Below, piece after piece: positions 24,820 to 34,650 of a DNA stretch of 64,000 nucleotides (the first letter of the stretch is position 1; each line of letters starts with the position of its first letter). The translations under genes and the position numbers were made by a program. Source of the stretch: Roseobacter fucihabitans. GTDB taxonomy: Bacteria; Pseudomonadota; Alphaproteobacteria; Rhodobacterales; Rhodobacteraceae. Location of the stretch: contig NZ_CP143423.1 of NCBI RefSeq assembly GCF_014337925.2, forward strand, positions 4,455,920 through 4,519,919, read 5' to 3'. The notes below the pieces were generated by a model that ran no database searches, was not told the origin of the DNA, and was given only the letters and a program-made list of their open reading frames with translations.

Positions 24820-26522
24820 AGCAAGGGCACTGGTACAACAGTCTGAGGGTGCTGATTGTCGCCCTCATGACGCTTGCGCTGTTTCCATTGGGGGCGGTCG
24901 CGATTTACCAGACCAACCGGGTCGCAGCTGAGGCTGAGCAGAATGCCCGACTTGCGCTGCTTGCGATCACCGGCGACGCCGCCAAAGTCGAAGAACTCTT
25001 GATCGAGCGCGCATTTGGCGCTGCCCGTGTCTTGGCCGCCACGGCCGAAAATTACATCAGTGCCCCTTCAAAGTGCACACGGGATTTTGCCCGATTTGTC
25101 GAAAACGATCCGCGCTACAGCTTTATCGGCATTTTGCCGGTATCGGGTCTGATGATATGTTCCTCGTCCGGAGCTGAATACGACTTTTCTGAATTTCCGG
25201 GGTTCGCGCAGAGGATGAAAGACCAAGTCCCGGCCATCGAAGTGAATACGAGTGCGCCACTAAGCGGGACGTCGGTTTTCATTGTGTCCGAACCCTTCGA
25301 AGTTGCTGGCGCGTTTGCCGGCTTCGTTTCGATCTCGATTCCGCATGCTGGTTTGCCTGATACGCCGGACAGCCTGAAGGATCTTGGCTTGGAAGAGTTG
25401 ATGACCCTCAACAGCGATGGGCAGGTTCTTACGGCCAGATCAGATATGGACACCGCGCTTGCGGAATTGCCCTCCGAAGAGGAGATTACAAGTCTATTGA
25501 TTTCCGGCAACACGGCATTTCAAAGCCAGAACCAACTGGGCGAGAGCCGTAGATACACCGTCGTACCGATCCAAGGCAGCCCTGTAACCGTACTGGGCGT
25601 ATGGCGGACAGGCGACGGTTTGGCGCGGCAAGTGGCCGGGGTCGTGCGCCCATGGCTTTTTCCTGTTCTGATGTGGTTTGCCAGCATGTGTGTTGCGATG
25701 CTGTCGATGTACATGCTTGTGTTGCGCCACCTGACCAAGCTGCGTGAGCGCATGGGTGACTTTGCCGACAACCGCGATGTCCAAATTGGGAAAGACCTTG
25801 GGCCGGTGCCAAATGAATTGGCGGAACTGTACGGTCATTTTGATAGCATGACAGACACAGTGCTGCGTGAGGAAGCCGCGCTAGAAGATAGCTTGCGTGA
25901 AAAAAATGTGCTGATCAAAGAAGTGCATCACCGGGTTAAAAACAACCTGCAACTGATCTCTTCGATCATGAATATGCAAATCCGCACGGCTGAGCACGAT
26001 GAGACGAGAACGGTTTTGTCCCGCCTGCAAGACCGGGTGCTAAGCCTCGCCACCATCCACCGTGACTTATACCAATCACAGCACGGGGGCATGGTAAACG
26101 TTGGCTCGCTTGTGTCCCAAGTCATTGAAAACTCGCTTGAGGTTGCCGTTTCCTCTCAAGAGGACATTGATGTTGAGACAGAAATCGATCCGATCTTACT
26201 CTACCCAGATCAGGCCGTGCCGCTGTCGCTTTTGGTGGCAGAGGGGGTCACCAACGCGATGAAGTATCTGGGAAGTGCAGAGGGTCAGAAGCCATCGATA
26301 TCTCTGATGCTCAAGCAATCGGGTGATGACTGCGCACTGAGAATATCAAACACCGTCAGAACATCAAAAACAGTTGAAAGCACGGGCCTCGGAGCGCAGT
26401 TGATGAATGCGTTTGCAATTCAGCTTGGCGGCAAAATGGAGACCGAAGATTTGACAGATCAATTCACAATGTCGGTCGCATTCAAGATCGTCGATTTTGT
26501 GCCTGATGCTCGGGACTTCTGA
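24816..26522 (+). CDS. Membrane sensor histidine kinase of the HisKA_2 family (PhyK-like)
   Basis: 568 residues from GTG 24816, overlapping the ecfG stop. Helix at about 9-30, an extracytoplasmic sensor (residues 31-275, with Cys pairs at SKCTRDF and MICSSS), a second helix (FPVLMWFASMCVAMLSMYML), a HAMP-like linker, then the phospho-acceptor helix EVHHRVKNNLQLISSIMNMQ and a HATPase with PLSLLVAEGVTNAMKYLG. Kinases of this class feed phosphate to PhyR. Its place in the operon makes PhyR the obvious partner. Confidence 0.88.
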   Translation: MKQGHWYNSLRVLIVALMTLALFPLGAVAIYQTNRVAAEAEQNARLALLAITGDAAKVEELLIERAFGAARVLAATAENYISAPSKCTRDFARFVENDPRYSFIGILPVSGLMICSSSGAEYDFSEFPGFAQRMKDQVPAIEVNTSAPLSGTSVFIVSEPFEVAGAFAGFVSISIPHAGLPDTPDSLKDLGLEELMTLNSDGQVLTARSDMDTALAELPSEEEITSLLISGNTAFQSQNQLGESRRYTVVPIQGSPVTVLGVWRTGDGLARQVAGVVRPWLFPVLMWFASMCVAMLSMYMLVLRHLTKLRERMGDFADNRDVQIGKDLGPVPNELAELYGHFDSMTDTVLREEAALEDSLREKNVLIKEVHHRVKNNLQLISSIMNMQIRTAEHDETRTVLSRLQDRVLSLATIHRDLYQSQHGGMVNVGSLVSQVIENSLEVAVSSQEDIDVETEIDPILLYPDQAVPLSLLVAEGVTNAMKYLGSAEGQKPSISLMLKQSGDDCALRISNTVRTSKTVESTGLGAQLMNAFAIQLGGKMETEDLTDQFTMSVAFKIVDFVPDARDF

Positions 26523-26552
26523 TGCAACATGGCCCTGCGCGGCCGTGTTGCA
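26523..26552 (+). terminator. Hairpin after the stress operon
   Basis: TGCAACATGGCC-CTGCGC-GGCCGTGTTGCA, a 12-bp stem with one G-T pair right after the kinase stop. There is no T-run, so it may end transcription only weakly or be part of an IS end. Confidence 0.45.
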
Positions 26553-26633
26553 CAGATCAGAGTCAACTCGGAACGCGCCCTAGCTGAGATAGAATTCAGG
26601 CGGTGCGTTCGAAACGTGACCGACCAGGTTCGG

Positions 26634-27040
26634 TCATTCGATCATTCGGTTTAGAACCTGCACACCAATCACCTCCGACACACGCGGGCAGCGGCGCAAA
26701 ACGGGCGCGCAGGGCTCATCAGCGGCCGGTGCGTCCTGACCTTCGTCGATCATCGCGTCATCGTCTTCGGCCACGGCGACCAGCAGGTCTTCGAGCGCCG
26801 GTTCCAGCTGCTTGATCTTCTCTGAGGATTTGCCAAAAGCCAGTTTCTGGAGTTTGGCGATCCGCAGCCGAAGGGCCTGAACCGGTTGATCGTGGACCCG
26901 CAAGGTCGCTGTGATCCTGGCGTTCTCTGCCTGCAATTCCGCGATCATCGCCTTCAAAACAGCGGGATCATCCGTTTGCCCGGCAGGGCATTGCGCGAAG
27001 CCAATATCCCGAGAGGGGGAGAGGTTTTCAGCAGGTTTCG
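26634..27040 (-). pseudogene. IS66-family tnpC, N-terminal fragment with a short palindromic insert
   Basis: The protein reads KPAENL, then an insert-encoded stretch SPSRDIGFAQCPAGQ, then DDPAVLKAMIAELQAENARI, HDQPVQALRLRIAKLQKLAF and GKSSEKI, the N-terminal coiled region of IS66 TnpC. The catalytic remainder is missing beyond 26634. The insert here is about 45 bp, so the frame is kept. Confidence 0.8.
26975..27020 (+). repeat. Type-1 short palindromic element, copy 5 (about 45 bp, in IS66 tnpC)
   Basis: TTTGCCCGGCAG, stem GGG-CATTGC...GCCAAT-AT-CCC, then GAGAGGGGGA. It separates AENL and DDPAVLK of TnpC. Confidence 0.75.
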
Positions 27041-27109
27041 ACAGGCGTCTGATTACCAGAAAGCAGGCCAAAGCACCATATAAATAACGCAAATACAGAC
27101 GCAAAATCA

Positions 27110-27540
27110 CCCCACACGCGCAGGCGGAGCCCCCCCAATCCAGACGCCGCCAGTCGATCGAGCATCGCGAGCTGCGCTGACGTCATCCGCACAGCCCCGT
27201 CTTGGGCGCTTGGCCACGGGAAACGGCAACGTTCCAGCACCTTGTAACAGAGACAAAAGCCCTGGCCATCCCAATACAGCAGCTTGATCCGATCCCCACG
27301 CCGCCCCCGGAACGCAAACACGGCACCACTGGCAGGCTTCTGCCGCCACGCGTAAATTTGTTGTCGCCTTATCTCATGGCGCTGCGCCACCTGTGTAACG
27401 CTCGCCCCACCAACCCCAACCGACATGACAATCTCGAGCTTGTGATCACCATGCCAGAAGCGTCGTCGCTCAGCCCCAATAAGTTCACCACAAATCACAA
27501 ATCCCGCATAAAAGACGTCGCTAATGACGTCTTTAAACAC
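27110..27540 (-). pseudogene. IS66 tnpA-tnpB deletion chimera
   Basis: One open frame joins a TnpA start (ERRRFWHGDHKLEIVMSVGV, TQVAQRHEIRRQQIYAWR) to a TnpB C-terminal half (SGAVFAFRGRRGDRIKLLYW, GRFPWPSAQDGAVR-like sequence). An internal deletion must have fused two genes. The end of TnpB is shifted out of frame (DWRRLDWG, APPARVG in other frames). Confidence 0.75.
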
Positions 27541-27914
27541 ATCTCTCAGATCATCGCGTCGTTATCAGGCAGGCCGTGCCAATCAAGCGGTTGCGACAAA
27601 GAGGCTGGTCTGGCCATCTTCTTCGACCGTGACCACCACGTCATTGAGGTCGCCAGCTCTGAATGCATTGCGTAGGTGGCATAAGACTGCGACTTCCCAC
27701 AAGGGATATCCGATCGCCAGCGATCTGAACGGCTTCGCTCAGAGGCGCTCATCTTTATGCGCTTGCAACAACGCTGATCCCAATGGCAACCTACGTGATT
27801 CCGGAAAAAGAATCCTCGTAGCTTAGCGTAGGACCCTGCACTCCCCTGCATCAAACCCCTGATTGCACGGTTGAAGCCTTACTCGCCAAAGTCTTGGTAA
27901 ACTCGCGTGAATAT
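27541..27914. other. Degraded mobile-element DNA, no intact gene
   Basis: Between two IS fragments. The minus strand shows a short run GDLNDVVVTVEEDGQTSL that may be the remnant of a real protein, but no start, ribosome-binding site or known domain. Confidence 0.4.
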
Positions 27915-28115
27915 AGACGCGTCCCGAGCAAGATTATCTTCGTGAACCCCAATGGTTTACGGTGGCGGAAGACGCCGTCGCAATACGGCCCGCCAAAGAT
28001 GCTATACAACAGATCGGTACGCTTGAGCCGCAAGGGTGTATTAGCCGCTATGAATGATGAATTCGCCCCGGTTACGTCCCGGGCTCTGAATTTATTGATG
28101 CGGCCTTTCGTTTGA
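27915..28115 (+). pseudogene. IS5-type transposase fragment
   Basis: YRRVPSKIIFVNPNGLRWRK followed by TPSQYGPPKMLYNR matches the N-terminal part of IS5-group transposases with both ends lost. The rest of the element is absent. Confidence 0.65.
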
Positions 28116-28146
28116 ATGCCAAGGGGCTTTTGCCCCCTAGTGCTGA

Positions 28147-28347
28147 CTACCGACGTCGTGGATTATAAAATCCATTAATGTGTTGGAATATCGCAGTTTC
28201 CGCTTGTCGCCTCGTTTCCCATCGATTGCGCCAGATCATCTCTGCCTTGAGTGATTTGAAGAAGCTCTCACCGATGGAACAATCGCAGCAATTACATTTT
28301 CCGCTCGCCCACTGACTGGCAAGGACGTAGGATGCGTATGTCCACAT
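28147..28347 (-). pseudogene. IS3-family transposase orfB, 3' fragment
   Basis: GESFFKSLKAEMIWRNRWET then RRQAETAIFQHINGFYNPRR is the C-terminal end of an IS3-type integrase core, including the catalytic Glu region. Upstream parts are missing. Confidence 0.8.
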
Positions 28348-28437
28348 GCACGAGGGGATAAGCAGCGGTTACTTTGCATCGATTTTAAGTGCCTGTAAAA
28401 TTGCACCATGCCAACCCTCGAAACGAATTCCAGAGCA

Positions 28438-29790
28438 TTACCTTTCAGATAAGGATTGGTCTTGAATCCGGCGGACTGGGTGCAGCAGATAGCTCAATAT
28501 CGTTCGCTCACCTGTGAGGATATCTGCAGAAACAGTCATGCCAGGCCTAACGGCGACCGGCTGATTACTCATGGGTACCGTGGTGGGCAAATTCACCGTC
28601 ACTCGATATACAATGTCTCCGGCATCGCTGATGAAGCTTGTCGGTGAAACTTCGGAAATCTGGGCAGAAATAGCTCCAAACCGTGTGAAGTCATAACTGA
28701 TAACCTTTAGTTTTACGTCCATCCCTTGCCGGATTGATCCAATCCGGTCAGCAGAAACATTAATCACAGCGCGATATTCTGTACCAGGAGGCACGATTTC
28801 CGCGATCACATCGCCCGGGGCAATCACCTCATTTGGATTTGAAACTTCCAGTCGTTGAAGCTTGCCTCCATTCACTGTGCGCACGTTTGCTCTTTCAATG
28901 CGGGCTTCGGCATCGGCTGCGGATTGTCGTAAAGCGACAAGCTCGGCTTCGATCTTTGTCCAGCGTGCGGCCGCGTCTCGACGACGTTGCGCCAGCAGTT
29001 CTTCACGACGCTGTGCATTTTCTCCGCGTGCAAGTTTAAGCTCTGCCCGACGCCCATCATCTTCCTCCATGGATCCAGTCAATTGCAAAGCTTCGCGTTC
29101 CAAACGCTCTCTATCGATCAGCCGGACCGATCCACTTGTCGAGTAGTTTTGGTACCTTTCAAGTTGTTGTTCGACAATTTGGTACTCTGCAGCTAAAATT
29201 TCATCTCGAATTTCTGCAGTTTCTATCTGCGCGACCAGTCGCAAATCCTCCAAGATCATTCGATCAAGCTGCGCGATCAGGAACATTTGCTCGGTCCAGA
29301 ATGCTTCTGAAGCGGCATCGCCAGTGCCCCGTTCCACCGGCATTGTGCGGCCGTCTGCGTGTAAAAGGAAACGTACCCTCTCGCTTTCGTCTTCAAGCGT
29401 TGTGATCCGGCTTGAGATTGACTGTAGCTCCCGATCTATATGGTCGGTGTCCAGTCGTAAGAGCAGACCGCCCGCCAGAAGAACTTCACTGCCCTGCACC
29501 ATAAGCTCGCGCACGACCCCACCGTCAGGATGCTCGATACGTTCTATTCGTCCCTTTGGTTCGATAGTTCCGGTGCCAGTGACTTTCTCCTGAACTTGGA
29601 CCTGCCCAGCCCAAACGATAGCGAATGTAAGCAAAGCGGTACAGATTGCGATGGTCCAACGTGCAGCGCCGCTATCGCGGATATCTTCCAGCGCCGCATG
29701 CGCAAAAAGTGAAGAGTCCGTGTCACGCGTGTGGTTTTTTTTTGGTGTGCTTTTTGCGACCGATGAGGCGGAAGGAAGACGATTGGTCAT
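28438..29790 (-). CDS. Type I secretion membrane fusion protein (HlyD family)
   Basis: 450 residues. One N-terminal helix (WTIAICTALLTFAIVWAGQV), a barrel-sandwich lipoyl half (KVTGTGTIEPKGRIERIEHP, GGVVRELMVQGSEVLLAGGL), a long coiled-coil hairpin (about 120-300), and the C-terminal PrtE/HlyD beta domain (NPNEVIAPGDVIAEIVPPGT, VTVNLPTTVPMSNQPVAVRP, LTGERTILSYLLHPV). It spans the periplasm and links the ABC pair to an outer-membrane TolC-like channel, which is not encoded here. Its start overlaps the stop of the upstream ABC gene (ATGA). Confidence 0.9.
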   Translation of the reverse strand: MTNRLPSASSVAKSTPKKNHTRDTDSSLFAHAALEDIRDSGAARWTIAICTALLTFAIVWAGQVQVQEKVTGTGTIEPKGRIERIEHPDGGVVRELMVQGSEVLLAGGLLLRLDTDHIDRELQSISSRITTLEDESERVRFLLHADGRTMPVERGTGDAASEAFWTEQMFLIAQLDRMILEDLRLVAQIETAEIRDEILAAEYQIVEQQLERYQNYSTSGSVRLIDRERLEREALQLTGSMEEDDGRRAELKLARGENAQRREELLAQRRRDAAARWTKIEAELVALRQSAADAEARIERANVRTVNGGKLQRLEVSNPNEVIAPGDVIAEIVPPGTEYRAVINVSADRIGSIRQGMDVKLKVISYDFTRFGAISAQISEVSPTSFISDAGDIVYRVTVNLPTTVPMSNQPVAVRPGMTVSADILTGERTILSYLLHPVRRIQDQSLSER

Positions 29791-31991
29791 ACGGCTTGAT
29801 CCTTCTTTTCCTGTTTGAATTTTGTGCTCGTGCGCCCTCCCGCTATCTGCAGAACCGCGTCAGAACTGCGCACCATGCTTGGACGATGGGTAACAATTAG
29901 ACTCGTCATTTCATGCTGTCGGCGCTTCAGCGCGCCAATTATGGCAATGTCTATTTCTGGCTCGACGTCTTCGGAAGCTTCGTCCAGCAGGAGCACGGAT
30001 GGCATGCTCATCAGCGCCTGAGCAACGGCAACCGCCGTTCGCACACCTCCCGAGAGCCATGTAACGTCAAGACTGGGGTCGATGCGGGTGTGGATGCCCC
30101 TGGGCAGTTTCTTGAGAAGTCGCGAAAGGCCAACTTCGGCCAATATCGTCTCGATCTGGTCATCGGAGAACAGCGGATCAATAAACCTCAAGTTTTGGGC
30201 AAACGTCCCGTAGATCAGTAAAGGACGTTGTGGCACAAGAACGATATGCCGCCCAAGTTCTTGGCTGGACATTTCGGAGAGGTTTACGCTGTCAAGTCGA
30301 ACACTGCCGGCCTGTGGTTGGATTTGGCCCGAAAGCACGCCTAGTAGCGCTGATTTTCCAGACCCGGAAACGCCTACCACCGAAACAATCAGTCCTTTGG
30401 GGATTTCCAGGGAAACTCCCGCAAGTATGGGAGCGTGCGTATTCGGTCCGCGCAAGACCAAGTTCGCGGCTGTCACTCTTGCAGCTTTGTTCTCCATTTT
30501 TTCCATTTCAGGAAGGTTGTCTTCTTCTGCAAAACGCATCATCATGTCGACCTGCCGGAAAAGTCGTTTGAGGTCTCCAATTTTTGGAATGATCAACAAA
30601 CCCTGCTGCAAAGGAGCAACTGCGCGCCACGTCAGCATCGTAACAGCAACCAACTCGCCGCCGCTCAAGACACCTGCAATAGCCCTCTCCGCCCCAATGA
30701 AGATAACACTTGTCGCAGCGGTTGGCAGGAAAAGATAGGATATCGCTTCCAGGCCAGAAGCTGCGCTGGCGAGGCGAAACCGCGCGGCGACAACTCTGCT
30801 AATGGCGCGTTCTGCTTTTTCGGTCCAGGTCCAAGCCAACCCATTTTGGGCAAGAACATCACGTTTTTCGATCAGTTCAGTCTGGAGCCGTGTCAAGTGA
30901 TTACGTGCGGCAGAAAGTTGCGCGGCACGTCGTATTAGAGCCGGAACGATACACAGCCCTGCGATAAAAAACATGACAACTACGCCCAGCAAGACAAGCG
31001 CCAACATGGGCGAAAAAATGGTGATCGCACCAATCATGATTAAAGTACCCGGAATTTCGAGTGCTATAAGAGCAAAAGGGCCAGCAAAAATGTCGCGCAT
31101 GCCCTCCAGTTCGCGCAATCTTGCTGTCTGTTCGCCAAGCGGTGCCTGATCAATCATTTGTCGTGGCAGTTTCAGCAATTTCGCGAATAAGGCACCGCCA
31201 AGTAGAAATTCAAAACGTCCAGACACCCTGCCAAGTAGGCGCGCTTTCAACATTCGAAAGCTCAAGTCGAACAAGAACAGCGCCCCCGCCGCGGCAAGTA
31301 CTGCGCCAATGACTTTGGATTGTTGCCCGGTCACTGCGAGATCAAACAAGAAAATAACCATGATTGAGAACAGGACTGTCAAGCCGCCGCTCAACAGTGT
31401 GAGGAGCATTGCAAGTCGCAGGTCCGGTGCGAGCCTGGAAAATGCCCCAGATGTAAACTGTTCCTGCGTGTTAGGACGATCGCGCATATCCAGTTTTGGA
31501 TCTGGCATGAAATGCACGAACTCATATTTCTTTGTCGGGTTGAATAAGCGGACGTTGGTTGGTTTTTCACCCACGCCGGGTCGCGCCATTGCCAGTACGT
31601 TACACTCAATCGTCTTGATCGCCCAAAGCTGTTTGCCTGGCCCCACCATCAGGCCGGCGACGCTATCATTTGGAATATTGCTCGAATGCAACTTTTGTGA
31701 GCGGCATTCGAAACCGAGATTGCGCATAAGCCCACGCAGTGCGTAGGGATCCAATCGGTCGATAAGATATGGCATGGCACCCGCCAAGCGGTTGGCGTCT
31801 GGAATCCAGCCAAGACGCTCCAGCAGCGTCAGAAGCAACCTCGCATCCTGTGAATCCATGGGTTTGCCAGAGATATTTCCTGACAGCAGCCCATCCAGAA
31901 TGCGATCATACTCCCAGTCCAAGGTCGCACGTTGACTGGCATCGTCGCGCGTGGTGACCCGATATTGCGGTTTCAGGATGAAAGGCATCAT
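29787..31991 (-). CDS. Type I secretion ABC transporter with N-terminal peptidase-like domain, intact NBD
   Basis: 734 residues. Residues 1-160 resemble a C39-like domain but lack a catalytic Cys, so it would bind rather than cut the substrate. A six-helix membrane domain follows (about 185-460), then an NBD with Walker A GVSGSGKSALL, signature TWLSGGVRTAVAVAQAL, Walker B SVLLLDEASED and H-loop IVTHRPS. It starts 4 bases after the degenerate ABC gene, and the two should form a heterodimer. The secreted substrate is not identified. Confidence 0.87.
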   Translation of the reverse strand: MMPFILKPQYRVTTRDDASQRATLDWEYDRILDGLLSGNISGKPMDSQDARLLLTLLERLGWIPDANRLAGAMPYLIDRLDPYALRGLMRNLGFECRSQKLHSSNIPNDSVAGLMVGPGKQLWAIKTIECNVLAMARPGVGEKPTNVRLFNPTKKYEFVHFMPDPKLDMRDRPNTQEQFTSGAFSRLAPDLRLAMLLTLLSGGLTVLFSIMVIFLFDLAVTGQQSKVIGAVLAAAGALFLFDLSFRMLKARLLGRVSGRFEFLLGGALFAKLLKLPRQMIDQAPLGEQTARLRELEGMRDIFAGPFALIALEIPGTLIMIGAITIFSPMLALVLLGVVVMFFIAGLCIVPALIRRAAQLSAARNHLTRLQTELIEKRDVLAQNGLAWTWTEKAERAISRVVAARFRLASAASGLEAISYLFLPTAATSVIFIGAERAIAGVLSGGELVAVTMLTWRAVAPLQQGLLIIPKIGDLKRLFRQVDMMMRFAEEDNLPEMEKMENKAARVTAANLVLRGPNTHAPILAGVSLEIPKGLIVSVVGVSGSGKSALLGVLSGQIQPQAGSVRLDSVNLSEMSSQELGRHIVLVPQRPLLIYGTFAQNLRFIDPLFSDDQIETILAEVGLSRLLKKLPRGIHTRIDPSLDVTWLSGGVRTAVAVAQALMSMPSVLLLDEASEDVEPEIDIAIIGALKRRQHEMTSLIVTHRPSMVRSSDAVLQIAGGRTSTKFKQEKKDQAV

Positions 31992-31995
31992 CTAT

Positions 31996-33630
31996 TCATG
32001 CCTCTTCCAAAAATGTGCCGCTGCCTGAGTTTAGATCAAGCGTCTGGGTCGCAAGCGCCATGTAAGAGGGGCGATTGGTTATGAGAATCAGAATTTGCTG
32101 AGCAGCGCGCTGTTTCAGCAATTTCAGCAAACGTTGATCGGTTTCCATATCCAGTCCCGAATTGGCCGTTTGAAAAATGACGATATCGGGTAGCGTGACA
32201 AGCCCACAAATGTTGGAGGCAATCCGCTGGGCAGAATGAGGTAGCCCCCCATAATCCGCCCGAACTAATGTGTGCAAACCGCGTGGACTGTGTCTTATGA
32301 CCTGTTGCAAGCCAAGCTCTTTGGCGAGCTTTAGGGCATTTTCGCGGTAAAGGTCCGGTTGAAATGCGCAAATGTTCTCGTACAGGGTTCCCTCGAGGAG
32401 CTTTGCATCTTTTGACAGAAGACGAATCCGGTTTTGGCGATCTTTCAGATCATATGCCGAGAGTGGATGACCGTTGATTTCGATTTCGCCCTGCTCAAGA
32501 GGTAGGTCACCTGTGAACAGCCTTTCAGCAAGGGCATCCTTGGCTGTATTGTCACCCTTAAGAAGCAAGCAATCCCCGGCCGTAAGCGTGATGTTGACGT
32601 TCTTTATTGCAATCCCGGTTTCAGGATCGGGTGAGGTCGTTACGTTTCGAAGTTTTAGGGTTTCAACTTGGCGCAGTGGCAAGTCACCAGATAGGCGCAA
32701 CGGCATTTCTGTAAGCGCGCGCAGGTCCGCTTCGGCACATCTTGAGCTTTCGATGGTGGATAAATAACCTTCAACCCTCAACACGGGTTGCACGATACGG
32801 CCACTGAGGACCACAACCGCCGCGAGCACGCCAATACTCGCGTCACCTGCCACAACCAAGAAACCAGCAGTGGCCGCGGTTACGACGGGAATGAGATTCC
32901 CGACGGCAGCCGTAAGGCCCTGAGCCTGATGCATGGATCGTGTCATATTTTTGGTGTGATGCGCGGATTGGCTGATCAGGCGTTCCTGCCTTCGCGCCAT
33001 GAGCTCACCGATCTGCAGGGCGCGAACCGATCGAATGCCCCCCAGCACCTCGCTGAAAAAACTGTAGCGACGCGCGTCGATATCATATCGATTTAGGCGC
33101 GCCGCATTGATTTTTTTGCGCAGGAAACTCAACATGACGAAAGAAATGGCCAATGTGAATGCCACGGATAGGGCGACGATAGGCGATAAGAGCGCAATAA
33201 CGACAAGGAACAGAGCCGCAAACGGCAGATCAAGGAGCGCCGCGGCGGCTCCGTCTGAACGCTGGCCTCTCAGGCGATCAATGGCGGACAGTCGTTTTAA
33301 AAGTGTTCCGGCGTCGGCACGAGCATGGTGCGTTGGATCGGCCATGACCAACGACCAGAATGCGCGCTTATAGGCCAGCTGTTCAAACCGTGCGGAAAAG
33401 AAAGCCAGCAGGCGTGACCGCGCCAAACGCAATGCGCAATCAACTGCCAGCGCAATGGCGACCATGAGTGCGAGTACAATTAGCGTCTCATGCGCTTGAT
33501 TTGGAATAACCTTATCGTAGATCTGCAACATAGCTAATGGCACTGCCAGCGAAAGTAAATTCGCTACCAAAGATGCCGTGAGGATCGCAGGATCCCACGT
33601 TACAGATTTAAGAAAGGATATTTCGTTCAT
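31996..33630 (-). CDS. ABC transporter half with degenerate ATPase motifs
   Basis: 544 residues: a membrane domain (about 15-290) and an NBD that has lost every catalytic motif. The P-loop is KGDNTAKDA instead of GxxGxGK(S/T), the signature LSGGQ is LPHSAQ, the Walker B DE is replaced (IVIFQTANSGLD) and the switch His is Asn (LITNRPS). It can hardly hydrolyse ATP and likely serves as the structural partner of the intact ABC encoded next. It is the first gene of a three-gene type I secretion operon. Confidence 0.85.
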   Translation of the reverse strand: MNEISFLKSVTWDPAILTASLVANLLSLAVPLAMLQIYDKVIPNQAHETLIVLALMVAIALAVDCALRLARSRLLAFFSARFEQLAYKRAFWSLVMADPTHHARADAGTLLKRLSAIDRLRGQRSDGAAAALLDLPFAALFLVVIALLSPIVALSVAFTLAISFVMLSFLRKKINAARLNRYDIDARRYSFFSEVLGGIRSVRALQIGELMARRQERLISQSAHHTKNMTRSMHQAQGLTAAVGNLIPVVTAATAGFLVVAGDASIGVLAAVVVLSGRIVQPVLRVEGYLSTIESSRCAEADLRALTEMPLRLSGDLPLRQVETLKLRNVTTSPDPETGIAIKNVNITLTAGDCLLLKGDNTAKDALAERLFTGDLPLEQGEIEINGHPLSAYDLKDRQNRIRLLSKDAKLLEGTLYENICAFQPDLYRENALKLAKELGLQQVIRHSPRGLHTLVRADYGGLPHSAQRIASNICGLVTLPDIVIFQTANSGLDMETDQRLLKLLKQRAAQQILILITNRPSYMALATQTLDLNSGSGTFLEEA

Positions 33631-33870
33631 TGATCCACTCCAAGCTCAGCCTTTTAGGCGATTGAACTTAAGATTTTTCTAAGACAGGGCTTTCGCCCCA
33701 CGGTGCTTTTGAGCATCCGTGCTGTTACTTTGCGCAAAACATGACTGAGGGTCCGGCATATTGCAGGCCGCCCCCTGTCGGGCGGACTCACGAAATACAT
33801 GCGCTTACCCGACGGTTGGGAGCAAGCACAGATCATCCCAAGGGAGTATCCGACGCTCTGTGTATGAGGC
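33631..33870. other. Upstream region of the secretion operon, no gene recognised
   Basis: An 89-codon minus-strand ORF exists, but it has no recognisable protein and unusual composition. IS DNA begins shortly to the right, so the original promoter or substrate gene may have been lost. Confidence 0.4.
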
Positions 33871-34090
33871 TCATTCATAAACTTCCCGGCTTTGCCATCG
33901 GGGACCTTGGCATGACCAGACAAGCGTCAGGATAGCCTCAAGGGACTCCCAGATTACGCAGCCGTCACGAAGGTGACATCCGTAAGCCGCTTTCGATGAA
34001 ATCGAACAGGCCGCCAATACTGCGTTTTGGACCTGTTGCGGTTTGCTGCTGCTCCTTTGATAGCATTTACTGCACCAAATGAGACTGACT

Positions 34091-34160
34091 ATGGGACTGA
34101 AACGGACAGACGAATTCCGCCAAGATGTGGTGCGGATTGTTCTGACCAGTTGGCTGACGC
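34091..34160 (+). pseudogene. IS3-group orfA start fragment
   Basis: MGLKRTDEFRQDVVRIVLTS is the typical N-terminus of an IS3-group OrfA helix-turn-helix protein. It is cut after about 24 residues and abuts a different IS3 orfB on the opposite strand. Confidence 0.65.
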
Positions 34161-34323
34161 ATACCCGTTTGATCGCATCTCGTAGATCAGTGTCATCGCC
34201 ACGACGCGACAGATACCGCACCGAGGATCGATCAACTTGTAAAACATCACACGCCCGCCGTTGACTGACTTGATGGGCCGCCATCAAATGCACCACAGCT
34301 TGCCGCTTCAGGGCGGGCGTCAC
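34155..34323 (-). pseudogene. IS3-family orfB, N-terminal fragment
   Basis: TPALKRQAVVHLMAAHQVSQ then RRACDVLQVDRSSVRYLSRR, GDDTDLRDAIKRV. The DDE core is lost at the junction near 34155. A run of seven A residues at the end of orfA is the usual -1 frameshift site of this group. Confidence 0.8.
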
Positions 34324-34624
34324 CGTTTTTTTGAATTGATGTCTCGCAACATGGCGTTGTCCAACATTTGTTCAGCCAACAGCTTCTTCAGCTTGCTGTT
34401 CTCATCCTCAAGCGCACCCAGTCGCTTCGCGTCGGACGGCTCCATGCCGCCATACTTCGATTTGTATTTGTAGAACGTTGCTGAGCTGATCCCCCTCCCG
34501 GCAGATTGCTTTGCAATCGCCTGCCGGGCAATGCATGCCGCCGACATACGTCCGCAGTCTTCTCACCAGCTTCCTGTTCTTTGATCATTGCTATGATTTG
34601 TTCGTCCGTGAAACGTGCCTTCAT
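34317..34624 (-). pseudogene. IS3-family orfA interrupted by a short palindromic element
   Basis: MKARFTDEQIIAMIKEQEAG-EKTADVCRRH is followed by a 41-bp insert and then, in another frame, GISSATFYKYKSKYGGMEPS, DENSKLKKLLAEQMLDNAML. The terminal repeat TGTAGAGTCTGCCCACC lies just upstream of the ATG and marks the IS end. Confidence 0.85.
34494..34534 (-). repeat. Type-1 short palindromic element, copy 6 (41 bp, in IS3 orfA)
   Basis: Minus strand: GCATTGCCCGGCAG, stem GGC-GATTGC-AAA-GCAATC-T-GCC, then GGGAGG. Its removal joins CRRH to GISSATFY. Confidence 0.8.
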
Positions 34625-34650
34625 TTGTCCGTCCTGCTGGTGGGCAGACT

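Noticed and set aside
26523..26552. Strong intrinsic terminator of the stress operon
   Set aside because: The stem is good but no T-run follows, so I list it only as a weak terminator candidate.
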